From: 40CM-2-70-7 sp035631315
GTDB lineage: Bacteria; Gemmatimonadota; Gemmatimonadetes; Gemmatimonadales; GWC2-71-9
Assembly (NCBI GenBank): GCA_035631315.1
Contig: DASQIZ010000116.1
Location: 62,001-126,000, forward strand
Direction: 5' to 3'
Length of the DNA stretch: 64,000 nucleotides
Shown one piece after another: positions 1-8,688 of this stretch (its first letter is position 1; each line of letters starts with the position of its first letter). The translations under genes were made by a program, and so were the position numbers. The notes beneath the pieces are model-generated. The model saw only the letters and a list, made by a program, of their open reading frames with translations. It did not search any database and had not been told where the DNA came from.

Positions 1-492
1 CGCTCGGATGGACGACCGATTCCATCGGGACGAGTCACGATCCAGGTGACCCCTTAGACACATGCCCGTCGACCTCGCCGGCGCCACCGAAGCAGCCACC
101 GAAGTCTTCCGCGCTATGGAGCGAGAGGAGCCCCGGTCCTCAAACGTCCGGAAGCTTGGCGGCGGACGTCTCGCCGCCATCCAGTCCGGACCCCTCTCGT
201 CGGAAGCCGCCAACACCACGATCCCACGATTCCCGGGGAACCCCAGGCTCGGCGCCTTGGCGGCGATGCCTCCGGAGGAGTTCGGCCGAGATCATCACCC
301 TAGTCCGGGGACCTGGTGGTTGGCGGATGGATCTGGGTCCCATGTGGGCCGGGATCGATCCATTTCAGTCCCGGCTCCACCTGACGTCGTTCACGATCGG
401 TACCCGACGCGGGCTCGGCACCTTCCTTTGGACACTGGCCAAGGCCGCCTGGTCGCGGTTCGCGCCGAAACGCATCCCCTAGGTCGACTCCT
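1..492. other. Left-edge region without a supportable gene
   Basis: I find no recognisable gene here. One plus-strand frame is open from the window edge to a stop at 480-482. Its translation is rich in Pro, Ser and Arg, as random G+C-rich frames are, and resembles no family I know. It could be the tail of a gene that starts outside the window, but nothing supports that beyond the absence of stops. No tRNA, hairpin or promoter stands out. Confidence 0.4.
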
Positions 493-1554
493 CTAGCGAG
501 CCCTAATCGTCCCCAGCAACCCTTGGGTCTCATCCCGCGGTCCCGCCGCGAAAAAGAGCGTAGTGGGATCCGCCGCCGCGGGGCCGAAGGACAACCCCCA
601 GAGCCCTTCGATGACCACGGGATTGCCGGCCGAATCGACGATGGCCGAAACGACGTGCCCGCTCGCATCGAAGGCGGTGATGTGTCCGTCCCCGAAATTT
701 CCCACCAGGATGTCCCCGACGAGGTTGCCGAACCCCGAGGGAGCCTGCACCACCGCCCAGGGCGAATTCAGCGGACCGTTGGATGCAAACCGCCTGACGA
801 GCTTTCCGGAGCTCGCGAAGACATCCACAAATCCATTCCCCGATCCGTGCAGATCGTCCATGCTGTCCGGAGGCGCCCGCAGCGCGAAGGTGATGTAGAG
901 CGCGCCGCCGATATTCGCGATGCCGAAGGGCGCGTATCCGGCCGGGACCGTCGAATCCGTGAACGACCGCACGAAGGTGAAGCTCGTGTCGAACACGTCG
1001 ACCCCATTGTGGCGGAAGTTGGTCGCGAAGAGCATCGGTTTCCCGGCACTCGTATCCATCGCGATGCCCTTGTAGACCGCACTCTGGGCCGAGCGATTCG
1101 CCACCCGACGGGCATGCGGAGTCGACGCGTTCCAAGCCGATATCGTGCCATCTTCGCTCGCGAAGACGAACAGCGCCGCGCCGGCGCCGGGAATGATGAA
1201 CGGTGATCCGCTGCTGAAGATCACTCCGGTCGGCGATCCTCCCGATAGGGTGTCGGTGTTCGAAGGAATGGCCACGACGGTCGCAACCACACTGCCGTCC
1301 GGGTGATAGAGCGTCGAACGGCCGGTGTGGTTGTCGCTAACCCACAGCGTCCCGTTGGTGCTGAACGCGAGACCCCACGGATTGACCAGGTTGGTGTCGA
1401 CGATCCGGGTGCCCGCCCCCGCGGAGTCGGCTACGAGGGGCGTCACATTGAAGCGTGTGCCGATGGGCGGCATGACGGGTGTGGTGCTATTCGAATCGCC
1501 GCAGGCGGCAATGAACGCAACGGCGCCGAGCAGCGCGAATTTGTGCGGGCGCAT
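493..1554 (-). CDS. TIGR03118-family beta-propeller lipoprotein
   Basis: A 353-residue exported protein that looks like the uncharacterised TIGR03118 family, relatives of NHL/YncE-type beta-propellers. The N-terminus is a lipoprotein signal: a hydrophobic stretch runs into A-A-C, with the lipidated cysteine at residue 18, followed by a Ser/Thr/Pro linker. Repeated blade motifs are visible, such as NPWGLAFS, WVSDNHTG, NSPWAVVQAP and IEGLWGLSFG, spread over the whole mature chain. The length fits a complete six- or seven-bladed propeller. The protein should sit on the outer face of the inner membrane or on the outer membrane. No catalytic residues are evident and no function is known. It is the only gene between the left edge and the repeat at 1730, and is probably monocistronic. 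Confidence 0.75.
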   Translation of the reverse strand: MRPHKFALLGAVAFIAACGDSNSTTPVMPPIGTRFNVTPLVADSAGAGTRIVDTNLVNPWGLAFSTNGTLWVSDNHTGRSTLYHPDGSVVATVVAIPSNTDTLSGGSPTGVIFSSGSPFIIPGAGAALFVFASEDGTISAWNASTPHARRVANRSAQSAVYKGIAMDTSAGKPMLFATNFRHNGVDVFDTSFTFVRSFTDSTVPAGYAPFGIANIGGALYITFALRAPPDSMDDLHGSGNGFVDVFASSGKLVRRFASNGPLNSPWAVVQAPSGFGNLVGDILVGNFGDGHITAFDASGHVVSAIVDSAGNPVVIEGLWGLSFGPAAADPTTLFFAAGPRDETQGLLGTIRAR

Positions 1555-1729
1555 GATGAGCCTCCAAAAGAGCTGAGTGGAGGCTCAAGGCGGCAAGACG
1601 AATGCCTAGGGAATGACGCGGCGACCGTTGCGGTGGGGCGAGCTACGAGGCCCGCGGCCGACCATCACACTATACGGGGGGAACTGGGACGGGATACTGA
1701 CAGCCCGGCACGCGTGAGCGGTGTAGGCA

Positions 1730-1804
1730 CCCCCGGCTTGCGCCGGGGGTCTGGTACTGCGTCAACGCCAATAGGTGTTCCAAACCCCGGGCGCAAGCCC
1801 GGGG
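1730..1804. repeat. Paired-palindrome (BIME/REP-like) repeat, copy 1
   Basis: Two G+C-rich hairpins, 1730-1749 (CCCCCGGCTTGCGCCGGGGG) and 1785-1804 (CCCCGGGCGCAAGCCCGGGG), face each other around a 35-base spacer. The spacer edges are also complementary (TCTGGT against CCAAA), so the element as a whole has inverted symmetry. Closely similar elements lie at 8689-8768 and 41731-41806. All three are intergenic. This one lies upstream of the TIGR03118 gene and downstream of the PEBP gene. The form resembles REP pairs (BIMEs). No RAYT transposase is visible in the window. Confidence 0.8.
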
Positions 1805-1827
1805 CCGACTCCGGGCGTATCCGGTGA

Positions 1828-2379
1828 TCACCGGCCGTACAGCGCCGTCAGTACCGCCTTGCCCACCTCGTGCGCGTGGATATTGAATCCCACGTACGCC
1901 GCTGTCGCACCCGCCGGAATGTCGAGCTTGTCGACGTTCAGCGCGTAGACGGTGATGAAGTAGTGATGGGCCTTGTCTCCGGGAGGAGGGCACGCACCGC
2001 CGTAGCCGGGAGCGCCGAAATCCGTATTCCCCTGCACCGCACCCGCGGGGAGAAGATTCTTCGCGGCATCACCCGCCCCCGTGGGCAGCGACGTCGTTGT
2101 CGCGGGAATGTTGTAGACCACCCAGTGCCACCACCCGCTGCCGGTTGGCGCATCGGGATCGTAGATGGTCACCGCGAAACTCTTGGTCCCCGCCGGCGCG
2201 CCGGTCCAGGCGAGCGCGGGCGACGTGTTGGTGCCGGTGCATCCCATTCCATTGAAGACCTGCGCGCTCTTGAGCGTCTTTCCCTGCTCGACATCCGTGC
2301 TCGTCACCCGGAAGCCCTGGGCCGACAGTGCAGCCCCCGAAAGTGAGAGCGCGACTACGACGGCGGTCATGGATCGCAT
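1828..2379 (-). CDS. YbhB/YbcL-type PEBP (Raf-kinase-inhibitor-like) protein, exported
   Basis: This is a phosphatidylethanolamine-binding-protein family member of 183 residues. Family hallmarks are NTSPALAWTGAPAGTKSF, the ligand-pocket segment DPDAPTGSGWWHWVVYNIP, and GYGGACPPPGDKAHHYFITVYAL. Bacterial YbhB/YbcL proteins bind small anionic ligands, but their role is mostly unknown. I start the gene at the ATG at 2379 because AGGGGA lies 7 bases upstream and a signal peptide (SLSGAALSAQ) begins at once. A GTG ten codons earlier would place a charged extension before the signal peptide. Predicted cleavage before Gln puts the protein in the periplasm. It is divergent from blaI, with an intergenic region of about 137 bases. 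Confidence 0.85.
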   Translation of the reverse strand: MRSMTAVVVALSLSGAALSAQGFRVTSTDVEQGKTLKSAQVFNGMGCTGTNTSPALAWTGAPAGTKSFAVTIYDPDAPTGSGWWHWVVYNIPATTTSLPTGAGDAAKNLLPAGAVQGNTDFGAPGYGGACPPPGDKAHHYFITVYALNVDKLDIPAGATAAYVGFNIHAHEVGKAVLTALYGR

Positions 2380-2456
2380 TGCTTGATCCCCTAGGATTTT
2401 GAGGTCCACGAAGGTATGCCTCGGGAATGCCCGATTTTACAGGGGTTTTCGGCTTC

Positions 2457-2495
2457 TTGACACCGAACTACTACAACTGTAAATCTACGACTGTA
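2457..2495 (+). promoter_or_regulatory. blaI promoter with two BlaI/MecI-type operators
   Basis: A TTGACA box (2457-2462) is followed after 17 bases by a weak -10 candidate TAAATC (2480-2485). A perfect TACA-N2-TGTA dyad (TACAACTGTA, 2472-2481) overlaps the spacer and -10. A second near-copy (TACGACTGTA, 2486-2495) lies 14 bases on, centre to centre. TACA/TGTA dyads are the known recognition elements of BlaI/MecI repressors, so autoregulation of the downstream operon is likely. Confidence 0.75.
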
Positions 2496-2516
2496 GATCA
2501 CTCTCGAGGCCAGAAA

Positions 2517-2894
2517 ATGCCCGACCGGCACCAGTTAACTGAGCTCCAACTCGCCATCCTCCGCGTCCTCTGGGAGCGCGGCGAAGCCACCGTCCAGGAC
2601 ATCTGGGAAGCCCTGCACCCGGAACGCGGACTCGCCCAAACGACCGTCGCGACGATGCTGTCCCGACTGGAACGCCGGGGCGTCGTGACCCGTCGGGCCC
2701 CCCCCCAGGCGCGGCAGTACCACTACAAGGCCGCCGTGACCGAGCAGGATGTCCAGCACTCCATGGTCGGCGAACTGACTGAACGCCTTTTCGATGGTGA
2801 CGTCACCGCACTGGTCCAGCATCTCATCTCAGGCAAGGACGTGAGTCCCGGGGATCTCGCCAAGATCCGCGAAATGATCGAGCGTGCCGAATGA
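2517..2894 (+). CDS. blaI: BlaI/MecI/CopY-family transcriptional repressor
   Basis: A 125-residue winged-helix repressor. The N-terminal half is typical of the family (LTELQLAILRVLWERGEATV, then TTVATMLSRLERRGVVTR). The C-terminal helices (MVGELTERLFDGDVTALVQHL) form the usual dimerisation region that a BlaR1-type protease cleaves. The ATG at 2517 is chosen because conserved sequence begins directly after it and both operators lie upstream. The longer in-frame extension would run through the operators. The stop overlaps the start of the M56 gene (ATGA), so the two are translationally coupled. By family precedent, signal-activated M56 protease inactivates BlaI and derepresses the operon. There is no beta-lactamase nearby, so the signal need not be an antibiotic. 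Confidence 0.9.
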   Translation: MPDRHQLTELQLAILRVLWERGEATVQDIWEALHPERGLAQTTVATMLSRLERRGVVTRRAPPQARQYHYKAAVTEQDVQHSMVGELTERLFDGDVTALVQHLISGKDVSPGDLAKIREMIERAE

Positions 2895-4840
2895 ACTCAC
2901 CCACGGTGTTCGCCTGGCTCCTGACCTATCTCATCCAGAGCACGGTCCTCCTCGGCGCCGCGTGGCTCGTGACGCGCCGCGGACGGCTGCAGCCCGCCGC
3001 GACCGATCTCCTGTGGAAGGTGGCCCTCGTCGCGCCCCTGATCACCGGTTCGATCCAGTCGGGACTGCAGCTGCGGACGACGACGGCCGTGCATCTGCCC
3101 GCGGCGGTCCAGTCGGCAGCGGTGACGACTCAACCAGGGAACGGACAACCGGAGGCCGCGGCGTCCCCGACGGCGACCACTCCCAACTCCCTACTCCCAT
3201 CAGTGACTACTCCCCACTCCCCATTCCCGCCGCTCACGACCCTCGTCGTCTTGTTCTGGGCCATCATCGCCCTCGGGACGTCTCTCTACTACGTGGCGCG
3301 CCGCCTCATTCTGGTGGGTCGTCTGGCTGATCGCCGGGCCGTCGCGGGCGGACCGCTCTCCGCCATGCTGCTCGACTTGAAGCGTGAAGTCGGTCTGCAA
3401 CGGACCGTCCGCCTCACCATGGCCCGGACCATCTCGAGCCCCGTGGCGCTCGGTGTCGGCGAGATCTGCATCCCCGAGCTCGCGCTCTCCGACCTCACGC
3501 CCGACCAGCAGCGCTCCATGCTCGCGCACGAGCTGGCGCACCTCGCCCGCCACGACTCGCTCTGGCTGGCGGCCGCGTCCCTGATTGAACGCTTCTTCTT
3601 CTTCCAGCCGCTGAACCGCCTCGCGCGCCAGGAGCTCGAGACGACCGCGGAATACCTCTCAGACGAGTGGGCCATGCGAAAGACCGGATCGGCAGTTGCG
3701 CTCGCGAAGTGTCTCGCCACCGTGGCGGAATGGATCCAGGCCTCCCCGCTCGGCGTCCCCGTCGCCGGGTTTGCCGAGCGGCGGTCGCTCCTGGTGTCGC
3801 GGATCGCGCGGCTCCTCGAGCAGAAACTCCCCGCCAGCCCCGCGTCACGGACCGGATGGATGGCCGCGGCCGCGGTAGGCGTCATGGTGACCATCGCCGC
3901 CGCCCCGCACGTAACCCAGGGCATCGCGACCCAGGACACCACCACGCCGCCGTCGCAGAGCACCGAACGCCGGCAGCTGCAGGACACGTCCTCCGTGGTC
4001 CCCGCGCTGATCGCCCGGCTCAAGGACGATGACGCGGGAGTCCGCCGTGCCGCCGCGCAATCGCTCGGCAGGCTCGGTGACAAGCGCGCGGTCCAGCCGC
4101 TCATCGCGATTCTGGGTGACCCCGAGGCCGAGGTCCGGCGCTCCGTCGTCGAGGCCCTGTCGGATCTCGAGGACCCCGCGGCCATCGGCCCGATTGCCGG
4201 GCTGCTCAAGGACTCGGACACCGACGTCAAGAAGGAAGCGTTGAACGCCCTCGGGCGTTTCGACCAGAAGATCCCCACGGACGGCGTGGTCTCGCTGCTC
4301 GATGACCCAAGCGCCGACGTTCGCCACGAAGCAGTGAACCTGCTCCAGAACGTGCATGACCGCGGCGCGGCCCCGGCGATCGCGAAGCTGATCCACGATC
4401 AGTCGAGTGACGTCCGCGAGGCGGTCATCAACGCCCTCGGCGACCTCGGAGACCAGAGCTCCGCCGGCGCCATCACCGGCGCCCTGACCGACGTGTCTGG
4501 TGACGTCCGCCAGCAGGCGTTGAACGCACTCGAGAACCTGCACGCGCCGATTGCCGAAGCCACGCTCATCAGCCTGATGAAGGACCCGAACGCTGATGTT
4601 CGCGAAAAGGCCGCCCAGCTGGCCGGCAACCGGTCGGTCGTGGCCGCCATCCCGGCGCTGCGCGCGCTCGTCAGCGATCCGCGGAAGGACGTCCGTGAAG
4701 CCGCGACCGAGGCGCTCGGCAACATCGCCGATCCCGCGGCGCGGGCCGCGCTGCAGGCTGCGCTCAACTCTCCTGACCCGAACGTGCGTCGCGCGGCCGC
4801 CGAGGCCCTCGGCCAGACGGCCGGGGACCGGAACCAATGA
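2891..4840 (+). CDS. M56 (BlaR1-like) membrane protease fused to periplasmic HEAT repeats
   Basis: A 649-residue signal-transducing metalloprotease. The N-terminal part has three hydrophobic segments (about residues 5-30, 38-58 and 118-142) and the zinc motif HELAH at residues 213-217, followed by the downstream acidic motif ETTAEYLSDEWAM. A fourth membrane segment (about 318-338) leads to the outside. Instead of the penicillin-binding sensor domain of BlaR1, the C-terminal 290 residues are about nine HEAT/PBS-lyase-type repeats, each with a D-x-x-x-x-V-R-x-x-A-A-x-A-L-G core. The architecture suggests a periplasmic protein-interaction sensor that controls the cytoplasmic protease. It overlaps blaI by 4 bases and the next HEAT gene by 4 bases. 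The sensor assignment is inferred; the fusion itself is plain in the sequence. Confidence 0.88.
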   Translation: MNSPTVFAWLLTYLIQSTVLLGAAWLVTRRGRLQPAATDLLWKVALVAPLITGSIQSGLQLRTTTAVHLPAAVQSAAVTTQPGNGQPEAAASPTATTPNSLLPSVTTPHSPFPPLTTLVVLFWAIIALGTSLYYVARRLILVGRLADRRAVAGGPLSAMLLDLKREVGLQRTVRLTMARTISSPVALGVGEICIPELALSDLTPDQQRSMLAHELAHLARHDSLWLAAASLIERFFFFQPLNRLARQELETTAEYLSDEWAMRKTGSAVALAKCLATVAEWIQASPLGVPVAGFAERRSLLVSRIARLLEQKLPASPASRTGWMAAAAVGVMVTIAAAPHVTQGIATQDTTTPPSQSTERRQLQDTSSVVPALIARLKDDDAGVRRAAAQSLGRLGDKRAVQPLIAILGDPEAEVRRSVVEALSDLEDPAAIGPIAGLLKDSDTDVKKEALNALGRFDQKIPTDGVVSLLDDPSADVRHEAVNLLQNVHDRGAAPAIAKLIHDQSSDVREAVINALGDLGDQSSAGAITGALTDVSGDVRQQALNALENLHAPIAEATLISLMKDPNADVREKAAQLAGNRSVVAAIPALRALVSDPRKDVREAATEALGNIADPAARAALQAALNSPDPNVRRAAAEALGQTAGDRNQ

Positions 4841-6162
4841 TCCGCGCCGTAAGCGCCATGGCGACGGCCGTTGCCCTCGCCGCCGGCCTCTCCTTCGGTC
4901 CCGCGATCACGCCGGCGCCGGTCTCTCTCTGGGACCATGGGCGCGTGGGTGCGGACTCCGCGCGTGTCGCGTCGTTCCTGACCGCCCTCGGCCATACCGA
5001 CCCGGTCGTCTGCCAGATGATCTCGGATCAGATCGGCAATTTCTGGACGTCCGGTGAAGGCGGCCTGGGACGTTTCATGGACGATCCAAACGCCACGCAA
5101 AGCGCCAAGGACTCCCTCTCGGGTAGAGTTTCGGATCCGCGCGCGATTACGCTGCTGATCTCGACACTGAGCACCAACGATCCCTGTGTGCGACGGATCG
5201 CCGCGAAGTTGCTCGGGCGTAGCACGGTGGCGAACGACGCTCTCCGCGGACTGCTCGCGAACTCCTCGTCCCGCATTCGTGAAGCCGTGGCCTTCGCTGC
5301 CGGAGAAGATGGGCGCCGCGAGCTCAAGGGACCCCTCGAGGGGTTGCTCGGGGATTCCGTCGCCGGCCCCGCGGCCATGGCGGCGTGGGCGCTGGGAGAA
5401 ATCCAGGACCCGTCGGCCGAAACGGCACTCATTCAGGCCGCCCATTCGAACGCTCCGCGGGTGCGGCTGACCGGCGTGTGGGCACTCGGTGAGCTCCAGG
5501 ACGCGAGCGCGGCCAAGGAAGTCGTGCCGATGTTGCGCGACCCCGATGCCGCCCTTCGCGCGACCGCAGCCGAAGCGCTCGGAGAAATGAAGAGCGCGCG
5601 CACCGGGTCGGCATTGGTCGGGACGTTGACTGACCGCGAAGTGAGTGTCCGGCGGGCCGCGGTCAGAGCCCTCGACGATCTCCGGGAACGGTCCGCCATC
5701 CCCGCCCTCGAGGGCATGGTCGTAAACGACCCGGATCCGGAAGTCCGGCGCGCTGCCGCTGACGCCCTCGGAGACTTCTCGGCGTCCCGTTCCCTCGAGC
5801 CTCTCACCCGTGCCCTCGCGGACCGAGATCCGGACGTACAACGGGATGCGGCGGAGGCAATCGGCAATCTCGATGACGTGTCGACGGCACCGACTGCCCT
5901 GGTCCGCGCCTCAGCCTCATCCGATCTGGAGCTCCGCCGCCGTGCGACGCGGACGCTGGGCAAGATCGGCGACCCGTCGACCGTTCAGGCCCTCGCCGAT
6001 CGACTGACCGACGACGACAAGGACGTCCGGCGCTCGGCTGTCGAGGCCCTGGGCGAAATGAAAGTGCAGTCGGCGATCCCGTCTCTCACGAAAGCCTTGA
6101 GCGACCGCGACCCGGAAGTCCGGCGCGCGGCGGCCGAGGCGCTCGGGAAGTCGCGCGAGTAG
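4837..6162 (+). CDS. Exported HEAT-repeat protein
   Basis: A 441-residue protein whose N-terminus is a short hydrophobic signal-like segment, followed by an unassigned region with two cysteines (near TDPVVCQM and NDPCVRR) and then HEAT repeats to the end. The last repeats are nearly regular, with the core DPEVRRAAAEALG. Start and stop overlap with the M56-HEAT gene (ATGA) shows one operon. The repeats closely resemble those on the protease, so this protein may be its periplasmic partner, ligand or competitor. That is inference from shared repeats and linkage. No enzyme domain is visible. Confidence 0.8.
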   Translation: MIRAVSAMATAVALAAGLSFGPAITPAPVSLWDHGRVGADSARVASFLTALGHTDPVVCQMISDQIGNFWTSGEGGLGRFMDDPNATQSAKDSLSGRVSDPRAITLLISTLSTNDPCVRRIAAKLLGRSTVANDALRGLLANSSSRIREAVAFAAGEDGRRELKGPLEGLLGDSVAGPAAMAAWALGEIQDPSAETALIQAAHSNAPRVRLTGVWALGELQDASAAKEVVPMLRDPDAALRATAAEALGEMKSARTGSALVGTLTDREVSVRRAAVRALDDLRERSAIPALEGMVVNDPDPEVRRAAADALGDFSASRSLEPLTRALADRDPDVQRDAAEAIGNLDDVSTAPTALVRASASSDLELRRRATRTLGKIGDPSTVQALADRLTDDDKDVRRSAVEALGEMKVQSAIPSLTKALSDRDPEVRRAAAEALGKSRE

Positions 6163-6170
6163 ACGTCCGT

Positions 6171-8060
6171 CTAGGCGTTCACCGCCACCCGCACCCGCGC
6201 GGGAAATTGAGCGCCGGCATCGGGGCTGAGGCCCAGCCCCGATGCTCGTACCTCTCGCAAGGCAGGCAGCCGCAGAAGCTTCGCCAAACCCCCGTCTGTG
6301 ATGTTGTTGCAGGCACTGAAGGTGATCCGTTCCAGCGACTCCATTCCTGACAACAGCTCCGGCGTGCGATCGGTAATCGTCGTGTAGCTATTGAAGTAGT
6401 AGGTAAGGCGGAGGTTGGTGATCTGCTCCGTCGCCCGGTCGGTGGTGTCACGGCAGTACATGAGCACCAGGTGCTCGAGTCCTTCGCACTTTCCAATGTG
6501 CCGGTATCCTGCGTCCGGGATGTCCATCGGCATCAGCTCTGTCAGCGCCGGAAAGCTGGGCAGGGCTGAAACGCCCGCATCATCCACGTTGAGACAGCTC
6601 ACTGAAAGCTTGGAAAGCCTCGGCAGACGGGCCAGCGCCGTGAATCCGCGCCGGCGGAGATTGTGGCATTGACGCCCCCAGATGGCCTCGAGAGTGCTGC
6701 AGGAAGCCAGCGCCTCGAACCCATCGTCTCCTGCTGAGGTGTCCTGGATGCCGAGGAAGCGGAGGCCGGGGATGCGGGCGATGACGGGCATGGACGAGTC
6801 GTCAGCCTCGATGGCCAGCCAGGCCAGCCGGGGCAAGGTCGTGAGCGCTTCGAGTCCGCGGAGCGTGAGGGCCTTCTGGTCGCCTGCCAGGTTGAACCCC
6901 GCCAGGCCGTCGAGGCCCCGCAGGGCGTCGAGCCCGCGATCGGAGAAGGTCCCGTACAGCGTCACCTGATTCGGTTGGGCGCGGTACGACGTCAGCCCCG
7001 ATGCGAACTCCCCACCCAGCCAGGACTTGTAGGCAGGGATTTCGTGCAGGGCCGCGATCCCTGCGTCGGTCGTCAGCACGCCGGTAACCAACGTTCGGAA
7101 CGACTCGATTCCCGAGAGCGCCCTGATGGCCGCGTCGCCCGTGCGAGTCCAGATCAACGTCAAGTCCCGGAGACGCCGACAGCGGGTCAGATGGGCGACC
7201 CCGGCATCCGTCACGCGGGTGGACGCCAGTGACAGCCGTTCGAGGTGTGGCAGCTCCGACAAGACCTCCAGGGTCTGGTCCGTGACCCCGGTGTCATTCA
7301 GATCGAGCGTGGTGAGCGTGGTCATGCCGGCGACGTGTCGAAGTCCCGCGTCGGTGAGAGCTTTCGAGCCAGACAGGTCGAGCGCCGTAATCCCAGGGAC
7401 TCTGGCGATGTCAGCCAGGATGCTGTCGGTGATCTGGCCGCCCACGCTGAGCTTCAGAGCCGGCTTTTCGGCGAGACGCCTGATCGCCTCGTCCCAGTTC
7501 TTCGTGACGGCGACGGGGAACTGATCCTCTTCGTCCCCGGGCGGCAGCAGTCTCAAGGCCCGCGGCACGGTACGCGGTCCAGCCGTCTGCGTATATCGCT
7601 CGAGCTCCGCCCAGGTCCGGAATCCGTTTTCCATCGCGATGGCGCGCCGGGCATCGTCCAGCGTGAGCTCGACGTCGTCCCCGTCGTGCGCCGGCCGTTT
7701 GCCGAGGTCGAGCTGGACGTAACTCCGCATCGATTTCCACGCCCGCCGGTGCCAGGTGAGCCGGTAGTGGCGTTCCATCGCTTCGGGCGTACCCGTGCGG
7801 TAGGCCTCGAGCAGCGCCTCGGCCATCTCCTGGTACCGGGCCATCGTCGCGAGCGCGGGGGCCTGTTCCGCCTGACGCTTGAGGTCGGCCCAACCGGGAA
7901 ACCCATGCTCCCGCGCAAGCGCGAGTTGGACGTCCCGGAGCGTGGGCGATGTGGGGATGGGCGTGATGACGCGAGCAAAGCGGTCGCGGGCGACGGGAAC
8001 ACCGGCACGCAGATCGGCGAGCCAGCGCTTCGCCTCTTTCTTGAGGCTTTCGAGGTTCAT
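6171..8060 (-). CDS. Leucine-rich-repeat protein with two N-terminal helical modules
   Basis: A 629-residue protein. The first part (1-165) contains two related modules, LKKEAKRWLADLRAG...REHGFPGWADLKRQ and LTLDDARRAIAMENGF...TWAELERY. Such modules commonly precede ankyrin or LRR arrays in Acidobacteria and Gemmatimonadota. From about residue 195 onward there are ribonuclease-inhibitor-like LRRs with cores such as ITALDLSGSKALTDAGLRHV and LERLSLASTRVTDAGVAHL. No signal peptide is seen from the ATG at 8060, so the protein is probably cytoplasmic. An upstream in-frame start is possible, but its extension has no conserved character. It converges tail to tail with the HEAT operon, with 8 bases between stops. 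The role is probably protein binding. Confidence 0.75.
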   Translation of the reverse strand: MNLESLKKEAKRWLADLRAGVPVARDRFARVITPIPTSPTLRDVQLALAREHGFPGWADLKRQAEQAPALATMARYQEMAEALLEAYRTGTPEAMERHYRLTWHRRAWKSMRSYVQLDLGKRPAHDGDDVELTLDDARRAIAMENGFRTWAELERYTQTAGPRTVPRALRLLPPGDEEDQFPVAVTKNWDEAIRRLAEKPALKLSVGGQITDSILADIARVPGITALDLSGSKALTDAGLRHVAGMTTLTTLDLNDTGVTDQTLEVLSELPHLERLSLASTRVTDAGVAHLTRCRRLRDLTLIWTRTGDAAIRALSGIESFRTLVTGVLTTDAGIAALHEIPAYKSWLGGEFASGLTSYRAQPNQVTLYGTFSDRGLDALRGLDGLAGFNLAGDQKALTLRGLEALTTLPRLAWLAIEADDSSMPVIARIPGLRFLGIQDTSAGDDGFEALASCSTLEAIWGRQCHNLRRRGFTALARLPRLSKLSVSCLNVDDAGVSALPSFPALTELMPMDIPDAGYRHIGKCEGLEHLVLMYCRDTTDRATEQITNLRLTYYFNSYTTITDRTPELLSGMESLERITFSACNNITDGGLAKLLRLPALREVRASGLGLSPDAGAQFPARVRVAVNA

Positions 8061-8247
8061 GGCCTTCCTCCCATACCTGACGTCCGCTGAGCTCAGGCAG
8101 GAAGAAGGAAAGGCGAGCCTGCCGAAGGCTTGGTGTTTCTGGGTGGGAGTATTCCCTTGCCGCGGACCGGAGGCGCCCCAACGCGCGCTGTCCAAGTGTT
8201 GTCAGGCCGGCTGCGGAGGTCAATAGCGGGCGTTACCTTGGCGCCCC

Positions 8248-8670
8248 ATGAATCTCGCCCACATCCTCCTCACCGCCCTCGCGGCCTTCGTGGCCTACTT
8301 CATCTTCGGCGGCGTCGTGTTCATGGGCGTTCCCGCGCTCAAGCGGGAATTCGAGAAGCACTCCGCCCTCTACCGCCCGCATGACGACCTCATGAAGGTC
8401 ATGCCCCTCGGCATGGCGGCCACGTTCGTCGCCATCCTGGTCCTGGTCCACATCTACGTCATGATTCAGGGCCACGGATCGGTCCTGCAGCGTGGGCTCA
8501 TCTTCGGCGGGATGATCGGCGTCTTTTTCGATTGTGTCTTCGTGGTTCACAACTACGTCAACTTGAAGGTCAGCGCCAAGCTCTCGATCCAACAGGGCGT
8601 GGCGTATTTCTTCGAATGGCTGGTGGTCGGGATCGTGATCGCATTGGTGTATGGGAATCAAGGGACCTAG
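8248..8670 (+). CDS. Small four-helix membrane protein
   Basis: A 140-residue protein with about four hydrophobic segments (residues 5-30, 52-75, 83-103 and 115-137), each separated by short polar loops. The ATG at 8248 starts directly before the first helix. I cannot assign it to a named family with certainty; it resembles small DUF1761/DUF2177-type membrane proteins in size and topology only. It is transcribed divergently from the LRR gene, with 187 bases between. That gap shows no obvious promoter or structure. The paired palindrome at 8689 lies just after its stop and could serve as its 3' end. Confidence 0.6.
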   Translation: MNLAHILLTALAAFVAYFIFGGVVFMGVPALKREFEKHSALYRPHDDLMKVMPLGMAATFVAILVLVHIYVMIQGHGSVLQRGLIFGGMIGVFFDCVFVVHNYVNLKVSAKLSIQQGVAYFFEWLVVGIVIALVYGNQGT

Positions 8671-8688
8671 AGCCCCAGTTGTTAAGAA

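Noticed and set aside
62..496. Two overlapping plus-strand frames near the left edge
   Set aside because: Low-complexity Pro/Arg/Ser-rich translations, no domain or ribosome binding site; kept only as an unassigned region.
4399..5841. 480-codon open frame antisense to the HEAT genes
   Set aside because: It mirrors the regular HEAT codons on the other strand and its translation is Arg/Ser/Ala-rich with no family resemblance.
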